Assembly (NCBI GenBank): GCA_004154925.1
Contig: QJNS01000140.1
Coordinates: forward strand, 124,001 to 188,000
Reading direction: 5' to 3'
Length of the DNA: 64,000 bases
Source: Monosporascus cannonballus
Taxonomy: Eukaryota > Ascomycota > Sordariomycetes > Xylariales
This document shows positions 38,501-51,090 of this stretch, one piece after another. Positions within the stretch are counted from its first letter, which is position 1. Each line of letters starts with the position of its first letter. The position numbers and the translations under genes are program-made. The notes beneath the pieces were generated by a model. That model searched no databases. It was given only the letters and a program-made list of their open reading frames with translations, and was not told where the DNA came from.

Positions 38501-39960
38501 AATTTTCTTTTTCATTTATTTATTAATAAGATATAAAACGAACCTTATCAAACTACTTTTACCATTAATTAAAATTCCGTACTAGCGTATCCATAATAAT
38601 TTTACGATTATATCGTGATTTCAAAATAAAACGATATCGAAATTAATTATCTGGTGGTATTTTAAATAAAAATATCGAGGTAATTAATTCCACGTATAAT
38701 TTTCCTGTTATCGTAAACCAATTCCTAACTTTCGACATTCGTTACTATATAAAGTTTTAACTTATATTTTCATAACCGTTTAAACTTATTAACCATATTT
38801 GGCACAATATGATTCCCGCCTAAAGCTCCGTAATTTATTGTTGCCGATTATTAATACGTTCTAATTCGTATATCCAAGGTAACAAGATTATTAACGGCTT
38901 TTATCGTCACGTTTAAAACCTTTTTTAGGAATTTTCTTTAATTTTTCTAGGTTTCGTTATTTTGCAACTATTTTATGTGTAATCTTTTTTTTAACTTTTT
39001 TTCGAATTTATCGAGCTTTATTTATATTTTAACGTTTAATACATTAAGTTGCTATCTTGGTCGTAATTGCCGGCGTATTATTTTTTTCAAGTCATATTAA
39101 TTATTTTTAATTTTGTTATAATGTTTTTCCTTAATAAATAAATTAATTTCTTATATTTGCAATTATATTTTATTACATGTTAATTTAATTATTATTTTTA
39201 ATATTTTCTATAAATTAACGTATTTTTTTAAAAAATCTTTTTTTCGTATGGGTTTATAATAAATATTAATATGAAATAAAAATTCGTAATAACGTTTTGG
39301 CAGTAGTTTTCTATTATATGCTGGATTAACATTTTTTCTGTTTAATAATTATACCATTAAATATAACAAAAAGGATTTTCTTTTAAGCATTATTTTTTTA
39401 GGCCAACCTTTTATTTCGGCTAATCATTAAAATTTTTCTAGGGTTATAAATCGAAAATATAAATATTATTCTTTATCGTTTTTATTATTTCCCGTACGGC
39501 TTGGAAAATCGAATTTTCTATAATATATGCAGGTAATTCGTCCGTAAATATATTATTTCCCTTTTTCGTAATCGGGATATTTTCGTCGTCGACAATATAT
39601 GGCATTTATTTTGCCGTATTGATTAAGAATTCCGAGAGAGAAATTTTCTATTTATTTCTGATATTTGTATAATTATTTTTATACTGTTTTTTATTATGTT
39701 CGCAATATTTATTAAGTTAACTTTTTGACTTTTCGTATTCCTTATTAAACTTTTTATTATAGGGAACTTAATATATGCTTAAGCTAAATTATATTAATAA
39801 ATTTGTTTCCGGTGTTTTTGGGTTCTTTTTTTGGATTCTCCCTTAAATATAAGTTTTTAGGTATTTTAACGCGGTTTTTAAATACCTTATATTATATGAC
39901 CTTATATTCCATTTTATTATAATTATAGCATTTAATTTAGCTTTAAAATTTCCTTTAAAT
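35517..39960 (-). pseudogene. gag-pol relic of element C
   Basis: On the minus strand: CCHC knuckle at 39889-39930 (CYNYNKMEYKVI, one Cys kept, His to Tyr); RT palm at about 37930-37840 (FDFRDKYNFIKIKKEYK) and box YFDNIFI at 37711-37731 (YLDD with the second Asp to Asn); integrase zinc-finger end at about 36620-36590 (the gcaaatatcgcattg region matching A 13447); chromodomain at 35517-35597 (GFIQ, a stop, LIKWKECLGSKNIWEFIKN) in which both hallmark Trp residues survive. The rest is broken by stops. Confidence 0.8.
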
Positions 39961-40962
39961 AACTCCTAGTTTTTTAAATCTTGGCTTTATGCTATAAAAA
40001 ATATTAATACGTTAAAAAACGATAATATTAATTATATATCGGGATTTATTATTATTTTCTTTGGGTATTTTTAATATATTATACGTTTTATCGATCGTTA
40101 ATTTGAATTATTATAACGATATAATCCGATACATAATTAGATTAATCGAACTTAAAAACCTTTTTTTATATTTTGTTAAGCTATCCAAAAACTTAGTTAT
40201 TAATTTTTTTTAATTTTAATTTAATTTAATAATTAATTAAATTAATATGCTGTCGTAACTTGATATTAATTCTTTTTATCGTAATTATTAGATTTGTAAT
40301 TGGGTTTTTATGTTTTCGTTTATTATTCCAAAGGTTTTCGGTAATAATTATTCGAATTATTCGTAATCATTATAAATTTGTATTACCTTTAGGTTCCGTT
40401 TTTCGATTAGTAAAATAATGTATTATTTATAACGGATTTAAATTAATTAACCGCGTTTCCGGTAAATCGTGCGATTATAAATTTTACTCGTGTAATAAAC
40501 TGAATAAATTAAATAAGAAAATACCCGAAATATATTTGGCATTAAAATAAATATAATTATACCTTAATTAAGGTTCCGTGGAAAGAATATGGTTGAAAAA
40601 ACTTAAAACCCTTTTTTAATTGCTTAGTAAAATTTAATTAAATAATTTGGCTTATTTAAAAAGGTTTTTTTTTATTTCGGAAGCTTTTTTTTCTTTAAAC
40701 TTTTTATGAGCGGCTTAAAAGGACGTTCTAAAATTATTATTACCTTTTTCAAGCTGAAAAATGGGTTCGTTTATGGCATCCAGCCGTCGAAAAACTTTTT
40801 CGCGAAAAAAACGAAGCTTTTCCTTTTCCTCCTCGGATTTTATTCTAATATCCGAGTAATTAAGGACCTGGTAAATGGGTTATTCGGGCTGTTTGTTAGT
40901 AAACAAAATATCGGCGATATTGTTTAAAATCTGACGGTATTACTAAATAAATGCCTATAACG
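39961..40962 (-). pseudogene. gag N-terminal relic of element C
   Basis: Minus-strand sequence between the 5' LTR and the knuckle, homologous by order and scattered words to the gag of A, B and D. A purine-poor piece at 40640-40927 is open on the plus strand only as a shadow. No clear start codon. Confidence 0.5.
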
Positions 40963-41341
40963 TATAACGGCTATACGGTTTAACCAATTATTAAACCTTA
41001 GTCGTATAAGTTTATATTGACAGGAATATCCTGGAAATCTGAATAATGGATATAATAATCATATTACGTTTTATAATTTTAAAGGTGCTTTAGGTAACGA
41101 TATTTCATTATAAGCTGAAGTTATTTAAATTATGGAAATAATATATGTATATATATTATTTTTTGGTATTACGGCTTATCTCTGCTTAATTATACTTAGC
41201 AAATTCTTACCAAATAGTTGTTGAATATTGATTAATCGTACTTAGCGGATCTTTGCTAAGCACCTATTACGTAACCCGGAAGGTGGTCCATGTTATCCTT
41301 GTTAACCGTTTTCTGAGGCCGGAACCTGTCAGGTCGTAACA
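40963..41341 (-). repeat. 5' LTR of element C
   Basis: 379 bp. Its outer, right end (41221-41341) is almost free of RIP and shows the U3 of this type: on the minus strand tgttacgacctgacaggttc, gttaacaaggataacatgg and a ttagcaaagatccgctaag block. The inner end is A/T-rich. Confidence 0.9.
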
Positions 41342-41774
41342 AATTTTCGTTATTTTCGTCCGTATACATTAAGTTAAAAATTATAATATTATTATCGTTT
41401 ATATACTGAATTGGGAATAGGGCTAATCTAGGTGTATGGAATGCAGAACATCTTGATCAGAGCTTGAAAGTGGAAATTGTCTGGCGTCCCCTTGCGATGA
41501 AAAACTGCATACAAAAGTTGACAGGTCAGCATTTTATAAACCGCCGCCGACCCACTTGGAAATACTAGAACCTTCGACAACAAACATCGTCGATGCCTAA
41601 CAGCTAGGTATTACCTTGCAGCCTAGCAACCCAACACCAACCCCACTTCAATAAATAACGGTTTTGCCTAAGGTTTTATTCGAATTGTTTTTTTTAATAT
41701 TTATAATTAAATTATTAAAATTAATGAATTTTTCTTATTTTAATTATAATCGTTAATTTTCGTTATATCCGTAT
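41342..41774. other. Island of near-normal composition between C and D
   Basis: About 41405-41655 is little mutated (for example gtctggcgtccccttgcg, ttgacaggtcagcatt, aaccgccgccgacccac). It has a TATAAA-like word (ttttataaacc, near 41535) but no frame longer than a few dozen codons. It could be a former promoter or unique intergenic piece. From 41660 to 41774 the sequence is A/T-rich and contains the insertion point of D (cgtat, 41770-41774). Confidence 0.5.
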
Positions 41775-42197
41775 TATAACGAGCTAAGGGTTTAACCAAT
41801 TATTAAACATTAGTCGTACGGGTTTATGTTAATAAAAGTTTCGTAAAAATTTAAATAATAAATACAGTAATTATGTTACATTTTGTAGTACCAAGAATAT
41901 TTTGGGTAACGAATTACTATTGCAAGCTGAAATTATTTAAATTAGGGAAATAATAACCGTATATATTTTATTCTTATTTGCTGGATTACAACGCGTAATT
42001 TGGTAATCCGGCTTACTAGATCATTACCGGTAAATTGGTAATCCGGCTTATTGGTTTACTACTAATAAGTTGGTAATCCAGCTTACTGGCTTATTACCAA
42101 TAAGTTAATGATCTATTACGTAACCTGCCCCACCGCGCACTTATAGTTAGGTTATAGCAAACAATTCTTAGAAACCGTGGCTTGTTAAATTATGACA
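41775..42197 (-). repeat. 3' LTR of element D, with 35-bp tandem repeats
   Basis: 423 bp from tataacgagctaagg to attatgaca. Three 35-bp units lie at 42000-42034, 42035-42069 and 42070-42104, each starting ttggtaatcc(a/g)gcttac, with partial units on both sides. The same units occur in the 5' LTR. They lie in the U3 half and may act as promoter or enhancer elements. Confidence 0.9.
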
Positions 42198-42212
42198 CGA
42201 TCTTCCCTTTTT
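42198..42212 (-). other. Polypurine tract of element D
   Basis: On the minus strand aaaaagggaagatcg lies directly before the 3' LTR, nearly identical to the tract of B. Confidence 0.65.
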
Positions 42213-42360
42213 ACAAATCTTGCCCTTAAGAATTTTTTTCTTTTCGGTAAGTTTTTTGCATTTATTTAATATGTTTTCCGGTATGTCCAAGCGTCGTTTT
42301 CGCAAACATAAATAAAGGCTTGTTTTAGTTAATTTAATTAAATTCGAAGGTTTTAACGCG

Positions 42361-42840
42361 ATGCCTTATTTCTTTTGTTCTGTTCGGCAACTTGATTATT
42401 AAATAATAAATGGGGTTTTTCATTATAAGAAATGTATTCGTCAAAGCCGTTCGTACGACGGAACAGGGGTCATTATGTCCATAATTAATCGTTATATTGC
42501 AAAATCGAAAAAATTAAAAAAAAAAAATTAACGGCTAAAAAATCTTTATCCGAAATTTTTGTGCGTTTTTTTTCGCATACGTTATTAACGTTGATATTAT
42601 TAATCCCAAAATACGAAACTTATTAATCGTGCCCTTTAATCTTTGGATAATTTTAACGATTTTGCGCAATTAAAATCGGAATCCGTAATCGAAATAGAGG
42701 CCTTAGGTAAAATGGATATTATTAATTGGAATGCGGTGGACCAAAAGTTTCCTTCCCTGGACTTTATGGATTAGGATGCCATTATTTCGGGTGGTTCCGT
42801 CGCTATTAGTAAAAATTCTTTAATAAACGCTAGGCGCTAA
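42361..42840 (+). pseudogene. Antisense reading-frame relic of element D: Cys-rich start, coiled-coil middle
   Basis: The plus strand, opposite to pol, starts MPYFFCSVRQLDY at 42361 and holds one frame of 160 codons with about eight stops, nearly all at likely Gln codons. HYKKCIRQSRSYDG shows a second Cys cluster with neighbouring Cys turned to Tyr, so the N-terminus fits a two-knuckle zinc-binding unit. Residues about 40-110 look like a basic coiled coil (SKKLKKKN, SQNTKLINRALQSLDNF). The tail has alternating acidic and Trp/Phe residues (MDIINWNAVDQKFPSLDFMD), then SVAISKNSLINARR and the stop pair. A DNA- or RNA-binding regulator is possible. The family name is not known to me. Confidence 0.6.
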
Positions 42841-45417
42841 TAAGGTTTTTGGCTGGCTCCCAGGTATTTTCGGAATTTAAATGTTTTTTTTAATTGATTA
42901 AGTATTAGATAAGTTTTTTTTATTTTCGTATGTGGAAAATCTTTTTTATTTCATATACCTGTTCGTTCTCCATTTTTATATCATTTTGTAACGTATATAC
43001 TTTGATTATATCTGCTATTAATTCGAATAAGGAAACATAAAAGATTAAATAAAGTTTAACTTTTGGTGGAAATTTTAATTAATAATTATTTTCTGAGATA
43101 TTTTTAATGATTTAATATAGGCCGATATATTTGAAATCGAGTTTTTTATTAGGTTTTTATTTGAACGTTTTTGGTAACGAAGAAAACTATTTTCCCTTTT
43201 TCGAAATTAATTCCTTTAACCTGTTTTAATTATAATATTTTCTTATTTGATTTTGTACGAATTCTAATATTATCTTTATTTTTTGATGTAATTATCGTGG
43301 CTGTTTTAACGTAAGGATTACTTTAATATTAATTAAGCTTTCGTTTTATACTTTCTTATAAACTTTAAAAATAAAACCAAAATTTACATTTATTAATATT
43401 ATTTTAATATTTGTATAATAACTGGTATTATAGGTTAAATATACGATTAATAATTTTTTAACCTAGTTATTCTGTTTGTTATTAATATAATATCGTAAAT
43501 AAATTTCCAAAATTTGATTTGTCCGTTTTATTTATTTATTCGTTTAATGTTTAAATACGTTAAATAATTTGTAATTTATGCTAATTTATATTAATACCTT
43601 TTGCTAAAATTTAGATATAAATATTATTCTTTTATTTAAGATAATTTTGATTAATAATCTGTATATATTGAAAATATTTTTAGAAAAATATATGCTATTT
43701 GTTCCGCGTTTGTATTATCGTAATATGGTAGAAAATAAAAAGATTTCGTAAATCAATTAATAATTACGAAAATATGATCGTAATATATTTTTGTATTTAA
43801 ATATTTTAATATAAAGAATTTAATAATAAAGTCGAATATAATTAAATATTATAGTCGCTTTATAATTAGTAATAATTGTAATTTTCCGTATGGTTTATGT
43901 CGTCGAATTTTTGCTTTGGCGCAAATACTGTATTGCCGTATAATTTTCTGTGCCGTTAATTTTATTCTGGGAAAAAAATATATGCGTTAAAGTTGTATTA
44001 GGGTTGGGTAAATCCTTAAATGTCCGTATAGCTAATATTCGTATATTTTTTGTATTAAATATTTTGGATATTTTTTTAGAATTTATATTTTGTTCGTTTT
44101 TTAATTTTCTGGAAAATTATTATTATATTACTTGATCTTTTAGTATATGTCGAAAGATACTGCTCCAATTATCGGAATTTGCCGTAAGCATAAATATCCT
44201 TTTATGGTAATATCAAAAATTATATAACTAATTTTAATTAATTTGTTTTCGAATTGTAACCGCTTATTTAAGGTTTTTACTTTGTTATTTTCTAAGCTTT
44301 TTTTATAAATAAAAATAAAGTCGAAATTCGCCAATTTTTCCGTATATTTTAATTATCGTTTTATAAACTTCTTAAGTATGGTAAATCAAATAGAGTTTTA
44401 ATAATTTAGGTAAACTTTAACTTAATATAAATTTCCCTTTAAGAAATATTTAAAATTTCGAAATACCATAATAACAACCATAAATTCCTTATTTGGAATG
44501 CTGTAATTAACTTCGGCGTTTTTTAACTTATACGAAAAGAATATAATGAGGTATAATTTACCTTAATTATTTCGTTATCCGATTATTACGTTTAATATAT
44601 AATCCGGAATATCGGTTTTTAATTTATCAGGGCGGTTTAAATCGTACAAAATTAGTACCAATTTGCTGGTAATCGTATCCTTAATATCCCGCAATGCCTT
44701 TTTCGTATTTGGCGTTTATTTAAATTTTTTTTTTCGTAAAGTTCGTTAAGGATATAATTATTTTGCTAAAACTTCGAATAAATTTCCTATAATAATTGGC
44801 AAATTTGAAAAATGCCTATACCTTTTTAATTATTATTAATATTTACTATTTTATAATTGCAGTAACTTTTTTAAAGTTTATTTTGATATATTTTAAGGTA
44901 ATAATATGTTCTAGATATTTTATTTTCTGTTTATGGAACTAATTTTCTTTTACGTTGATAAGTAACATTACGTTTTGTAAAACTTAAAAAAGTTTATAAA
45001 CGTATTTTACGTATACCTTTTCCATTTTTAAAAAATTGAAAATGCCGTTGAAATAATATATAACGAATATATCAAGATATTTTCGTGATATATAATTTAT
45101 TATCCGTTAAAAGGTTATTGATATATTCGTAAGTTTTATAAATATAACTAAATATTTAAATAATCCGTATTTTATTTTAAAAGTTGTTTTTTCTTCGTAT
45201 CCTTTTTTAATCTTAATAAGGTTGTATTTCTTTTTAAGATCGAATGGTATAAATTTTTTGGTTCCGTATAATCGAGTTTTTATTTCCGTAATCAAAAGTA
45301 ATAGTATTCGATCCTGAATAGTGATATCGTTTAGTTATCGATAGTTAACCACAAGTCGTAACTTTTTATTTTTTTGGCACGAAAAATATAAGATATTTTA
45401 TTGGTGATTTCGAAGGT
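42833..45417 (-). pseudogene. pol relic of element D: RT, RNase H, integrase, chromodomain
   Basis: On the minus strand: RT palm is open at 45107-45295 (LKKKYNLIKIKKGYEEKTTF, then KYGLFKYLVIFIKLTNI, fitting DLKxAYNLIRIKEGDEWKTAF and the MPFGLTNAP block); RT box YFNGIFNF at 45032-45055; end of RNase H at 44140-44334 (NFDFIFIYKKSLENNKV); integrase about 44000-43200; chromodomain at 42833-42904 (YLIN, a stop, KKHLNSENTWEPAKNLI) with the second Trp preserved. Element B interrupts the frame just before the RT palm. Confidence 0.82.
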
Positions 45418-45812
45418 TGTTATGACCTAACGGTCTTGGCTTCTTTTCAGACGGTCGGAACCACGAAGGGGTCAGCTCCGACCCAAGCCAAGCCGTCACG
45501 TAACTGGTTCAAAGGTCTCAAGGTGCCAAGCACCTTAAGCCCCTTAAGCCAGCAGAAGGGCTAAAAGGGCTTAAAGGGCTTAAGGGTTTAAGCCGTTTAA
45601 GTACCTTAAGCGAAAATAAGGATATATACGCTTATTAATTCCATAATTTAAATAGCTTTAGCTTGCAATAATATTTCGTTACCTAAAGCACCCTTAATAT
45701 GACGAAACGTAATACGTTACTGTATTTATTGCTTAAATTCTTACGATATTCCTGTTAATATAAACCCGTCGACTTAAGGTTTAATAATTGGTTAAATTGC
45801 TAAACCGTTATA
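45418..45812 (+). repeat. 5' LTR of element B
   Basis: 395 bp, TGTTATGACC to CCGTTATA. The first 200 bp are almost free of RIP and GC-balanced. U3 carries an array of cttaag/ggcttaa words (45520-45610), at least eight times. The second half is shared with A, C, D and I. Confidence 0.93.
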
Positions 45813-45849
45813 CGTTGCAAATTTTTATTCAATAATACTGTTAAAATAT

Positions 45850-47100
45850 CGACCAGCATTTAGGAAACCTTTATTTAATAACTTTAGGCTCGAATTCGGA
45901 AGCTGGAAAAAAAAGTCCAACAACTTAGGGCTACGCCACCTGCCCAACCCTTTTTCGCCCGTATAAAGCTAAAAAAGCCAGAACCCTACGAGGGAAAAGG
46001 CAACCGTTAAACCTTCCTAACTTAGGCACGAATTTACCTTCGTTTCCTAAATCTTAATAACCCAGCAGATATGGTCCTAGCAATAAAAGCATACCTAATA
46101 AGAAATACGGCTAATTAATTTAAACTTATTATAAGAAATTTTTTAAAAGTAAAAAAAATAAATAACGAGGACTTTATTAATAAGATTTTTTTAACTTATA
46201 TTAATTTCGAAAATAAAGTATGCGATAATTTCGGCAATCCGGATAAAAAATGATAAACGGCTTAATAATTCTTATAATTCCGACAAAAAAATTTGTATTT
46301 AAATACGCCGTAACTTTTAAAAGTTTTGCAATTAAGGCAAAATAGGACAATAACAAAGCCGATACCTTTATCGATATATTTTATAAAAAATGAAAAAATA
46401 ATATGAAGGATAAAATTATTCGAATCAAACAACTAATTGCCCTGGACCGGTATATCGCAAAAATAATTAAAATTAATAACCGATAATTTGAAAAACGATA
46501 AAAAAAATAACACGCCTTACGTTCGGGATATAAGTCCAAGTAAGAGAAAAAACGAAACGCACCCCTTACTTCTTATGGAACGGCGCCAAAGCTTATGGAA
46601 TTTGGCATTACTTAAAAACAAAATTAAACCCAGATTAAATATTTTAATTATGGCAAAATAAGATAAAAGGCTTATAAATATAAAAAACCTAAAAAACTAC
46701 GATAAGAAAACTGGATCTTTATATCAAAAGGATAATCCAGGAATAATTAAGGAAACGATAACAAAATTATTAACATAATCCAAGCCAAATATATATCAAG
46801 CCTTAAACAAAAAGTCTAATAAGGACTATTACGATAAGAAATTTGACGAAAAATGCAAAAAGCCAAAAAGCTAGCTCAATAAGTATTACGAACATAACAA
46901 AAAGCGTTATAAAAATAATTATACGAATATCGGGATTAAATAGAAAAATTCTACCCCGGAATACCCGATCGATACGGCAAAATACATATTATATACTGTC
47001 GACGACGAAAATGCCCTAATTACGAGAAATAAAAACAATATATTTACGTACGAATTACCTACATATATTATAAGGGATTCGATTTTCCAAACCGTACCGG
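45850..47100 (+). pseudogene. gag relic of element B
   Basis: The N-terminal part (45890-46090) is better kept than in A and reads as a Gag-like acidic/basic mixture. About 46150-46480 is collinear with the capsid part of A. At 46640-46681 the reading YFNYGKIR, a stop, KAYKY matches the CCHC knuckle with all three Cys turned to Tyr and the His codon lost by a change to a stop region. Confidence 0.7.
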
Positions 47101-50100
47101 ACATAATAAAAATAATAAGTAATAATATCGACAGTTTCGAATTATAACCCCAGGAAATATTTAGCAGTTAGCCGAAATAAAGAATTAATTTAAAGGAAAA
47201 TAATGCCGGTAAAAAAACACTTTTTATTATTATAAATAATACGATTATTAAACGGAAAAAAAGTTAATCCAGCGTACGGTAAAAAAACATGATTAAAAAG
47301 TTATTACGGACTTTTATTTCGAATTAATATTTACGGCCGACCTTTATAAAAGGAAAGTTATTAAGGAAAAAATACGTTAATTTATAAAAGATTTTTAAAA
47401 CGATAATTAAAACGATATATAACAAAACGTAATCGTAAACATAAAAAAATAATTTATTCGATAAAAAAGAATTATAAAAAGATTAGGAATAACTAATACG
47501 GCTTAAAAAAACAGTACGCCGGCAACAACGATAAATATAGTAACTTAACGCGTTAAACGAAAAAACATAAGCAAGGTTTGATAAATTCGAACAAAAATTT
47601 AAAAAAAAGGCTACTTATAAAAAAGCCGCAAAATAACGAAACCCAGAAAAATCGGAAAGAATTCCTAAAAAAATTTTAAACGCGACGATAAAAAACGTTA
47701 ACGATCTTATCACCTTGGAAATACGAATCAGAACGTATTAGTATACCGTAATGGTAAATTACGGAGCTTTAGGCGGAAATTATATTATACCGGATATGGT
47801 TAATAAATTTAAATTATTATGGAGATATAAGTTAGAATTCTATATAACAACAAATACCGAAATTTAAGAATTTGCTTACGATAACGGAAAAATTATACGC
47901 GAAATTAAATATTTCGAAACTTTTGTCCAAAAACGATATTAAACAGTTAATTTCGATATCGTTCCATTTGGGAATTACGATATGATCTTAGGATTACTAT
48001 GGATACGCCAGTACGGAGTTTTGATTAACGGAAAAATTAGTTAAGTAAAATTCGTTTTATTTTTTGTTAATAAATAAAAAAAGAAAAAATTAAAATTTTA
48101 ATATTTGATTGATAATGGCGACGAATACAGGCATAAGGATACCATAAATATTTTATTATTTAAAGAAATAAAATATAAAAAAGAAAACGGGTATTAAAGA
48201 AAAATACGACGTATCGTTATTATTATTAGAGCGAAATTAAAGCAATTAAATAACGATTTAAAATAATACAAATAATAATCCGAAAAATTAGAAAATTTAA
48301 TTAATATATTACCATAATATTATAAATACGAATAATTTTTTAAAAAGAAATTTAATACGAAATTACCAGAATATAACGAATAAAATTATAAAATAGTTTT
48401 TAAGGAAAAACTTTCGACAAAGTTTTACCTTATTTATAACCTTAATAAAAACGAATTACGTATTTTCAGAAAATACCTAAAAGATTGGTTACAAAAAAAA
48501 TGGATTCGACCTTTAAAATTATTAGCAAAATACCTTATGTTTTTCGTATTTAAGAAAAACAAAAAATTATAACTTATAGTTAATTATTAATAATTAAACG
48601 ATATTATTATTAAAAATTAAATATTATTACTCCTAATTACGGAAATAAAAAACTAATTTTATAAAGCCAAATAGTTTATAGCATTTAACCTTAAAAATAA
48701 ATATAACTTTATTAGGATTAAAAAAAACATAAATAAAAAATAACTTTCCAAACAAAATACGGACTATTTAAGTATTTGGTTATACTAATAGGACTTACGA
48801 ACGTATTAATAACCTTTTAATAAATAGTTAATTATATATTACGAAAATACCTCGATATTTTCGTCGTTTATTATCTCGACAACATTTTTATTTTTTCGGA
48901 AATAAAAACAATATACGTAAGATATGTTTATAAGGTTTTTTAAGTTTTACAAAACGCGAAATTATTAATTAACGCAAAAAAAAATCAATTTTATATATAA
49001 AAAGTAAAATATTTGGGACATATTATTATCGTAAAATATATCAAAATAAACCTTAAGAAAATCGCTATAATTACAAAATAATAAACGCTAATAACGATTA
49101 AGGAGATATAAGCATTCCTTAAATTCGCCAATTATTACAGGAAGTTTATTCGAAACTTTAGCAAAATAGTTATATCCTTAATAAATTTTACGAAAAAAAT
49201 TTTTTAAATAGACGCCAAATACGGAAAAGGTATTTTAGGATATTAAGGATACAATTACCAGCGAGCCAGTACTAATTATATATGATCCAAACCGTTCCAT
49301 TAAATTAAAAACCGATATTTCGGATTACGCGTTAGGCGTAATAATCGGATAGTAAAATAATTAAGGCAAATTATACCTTATTATATTTTTTTCGTACAAG
49401 TTAAAAGAAACCGAACTTAATTACGGTATTCAAAATAAGGAATTTATGGCCATTATTATGGCATTTCGGGAGTTTAGGCATTTTATAAAGGGAAATTTGC
49501 ACCAGGTTAAAATCTATACGGATTATCAAAATCTTACCCGATTTATTACGTTTAAAAAGTTTATAGGACGATAATTTCGTTATCATTTATAAAAAGGATT
49601 AGAAAACGGCAAAGCAAATACTTTAAGCAGGCGATCAGATTTCGAAAAAAAATTGGTCAAAGTTACCCATATAATTTTTAATATTATTACAAAAGGATAT
49701 TGACGCTTACGATAAATTGCGACGATTCGGGCAATACCTTTTGATATACATTAAAAAATCTAATAGTATAATGATAATTTTCTAAAAAACCAAAAAACGG
49801 ATAAAATGCAAATTTTAAAAAAATACCAAAAAGATCTGGTATAAAAGATATATAAATATTAGTTACATGGATATCCAGGGATTTACGAAACCTTAAAGCG
49901 ATTTTAACGCATATATTCCTTTTTTAAAATAAAATTAACTGTAAAAAAAATTATACGGCAATGCAATATTTCCGTTAAAGCAAAGACTCGACGACACAAG
50001 CCATACGGAAAATTACAGCCATTATTAATTACAAAGTAATTATGGTATTTAATTATATTTAATTTTATTATTAAATTTTTTATATAAAAATATTTATTTA

Positions 50101-51090
50101 TTTACGGAAATATATTACCATAATATTTTTGTAATTATCGATTAATTTACGAAATTTTCCCATTTTTTACCATATTACGAAAACACAAACGCCGAACAAT
50201 TAGCATATACATTTTTTAAATATATTTTCAATATATACGGATTATTAATGGAAATTATATCAAATAAAGGATTAATATTTATATCAAAATTTTAATAACG
50301 CCTTATAATATAAATCGGCTTAAATTATAAACAAATAAATAAATAAAACGAATAAATTAAAGCTTAAAAACCTATTTATAAAATTACATTAATTACGAAT
50401 AAAATAATTAAGTTAAAAAGTTATCGATTATTTAATTAGTTTATAATATTAATTATTACGAAAATATTAAAATAATACTTACGAACGTAAATTTTGGTTT
50501 TATTCCAAAGGTTTACAAAAAAAACGCATAATAACGATCCCATTAATATTAAAATAATTTTTACATTAAAATAATTACGATAATTATATTAAAAAATAAA
50601 AATGGAATTAAAATTCGTACGAAATTAAATAAATTAATATTATAATTAGAAGAAATTAAAAAAATTAATTTTCGAAAAGGAAAAAATAGTTTTTTTCGTT
50701 ACCAAAAACATTTAAATAAAATAATTTAATAAAAAATTCGATTTTAAATATATTGGCCTATATAAAATCGCCAAAAAAATCTTAAAAAATAATTATTAAT
50801 TAAAACCTTTACCAAAAATTAAACTTTATTTAATTTTTTATATTTTTTTATTCGAATTAATAACAAATATAATCAAAATATATACGGCATAAAATAACGT
50901 AAAGTAAAAAACAAACGAATATATAAAATGGAGAAAATTTTCGACATACAAAAACAAAACGGATTTACTTAGTATTTAATCAAATAAAAAAAGCATCCAA
51001 ATTCCGAAAATACCTAAAAACCCGCCAAAAACCTTATTGGCGCCTAACGCCTACTGAAAAACTTTTACCAACAATAACGGGCGCGTCCCA
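46930..51090 (+). pseudogene. pol relic of element B: protease, RT, RNase H, integrase, chromodomain
   Basis: Protease at 47748-47840: VMVNYGALGGNYIIPDMVNK, catalytic Asp to Asn (47757-47759). RT box YLDNIFIFS at 48872-48898 (second Asp of YLDD to Asn). RNase H at 49281-49352 (YDPNRSIKLKTDISDYALG) and 49370-49500 (YKLKETELNYGIQNKEFMAI), very recognisable. Integrase zinc-finger end near 49960-50010; core about 50085-50330 with VIIDQFTKFSHFLPY and NAEQLAYTFFKYIF. Chromodomain at 50922-51044: YKMEKIFDIQKQNGFT, stop, YLIK, stop, KKHPNSENT, stop, KPAKNLIGA, where the last two stops replace the aromatic-cage Trp residues. Confidence 0.88.

Larger units (their letters stand above)
34454..41341 (-). 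mobile_element. Complete chromovirus-type Ty3/gypsy element C
   Basis: 6,888 bp on the minus strand with LTRs at 34454-34833 (3') and 40963-41341 (5'). The flanks atttt (34449-34453) and aattt (41342-41346) are a possible, imperfect target duplication. Body homologous to A, B, D and I; the U3 half of the LTR is unlike theirs. Confidence 0.88.

Noticed and set aside
49401..49586. Minus-strand frame in B
   Set aside because: Complement of the RNase H segment, which is clearly recognised on the plus strand.
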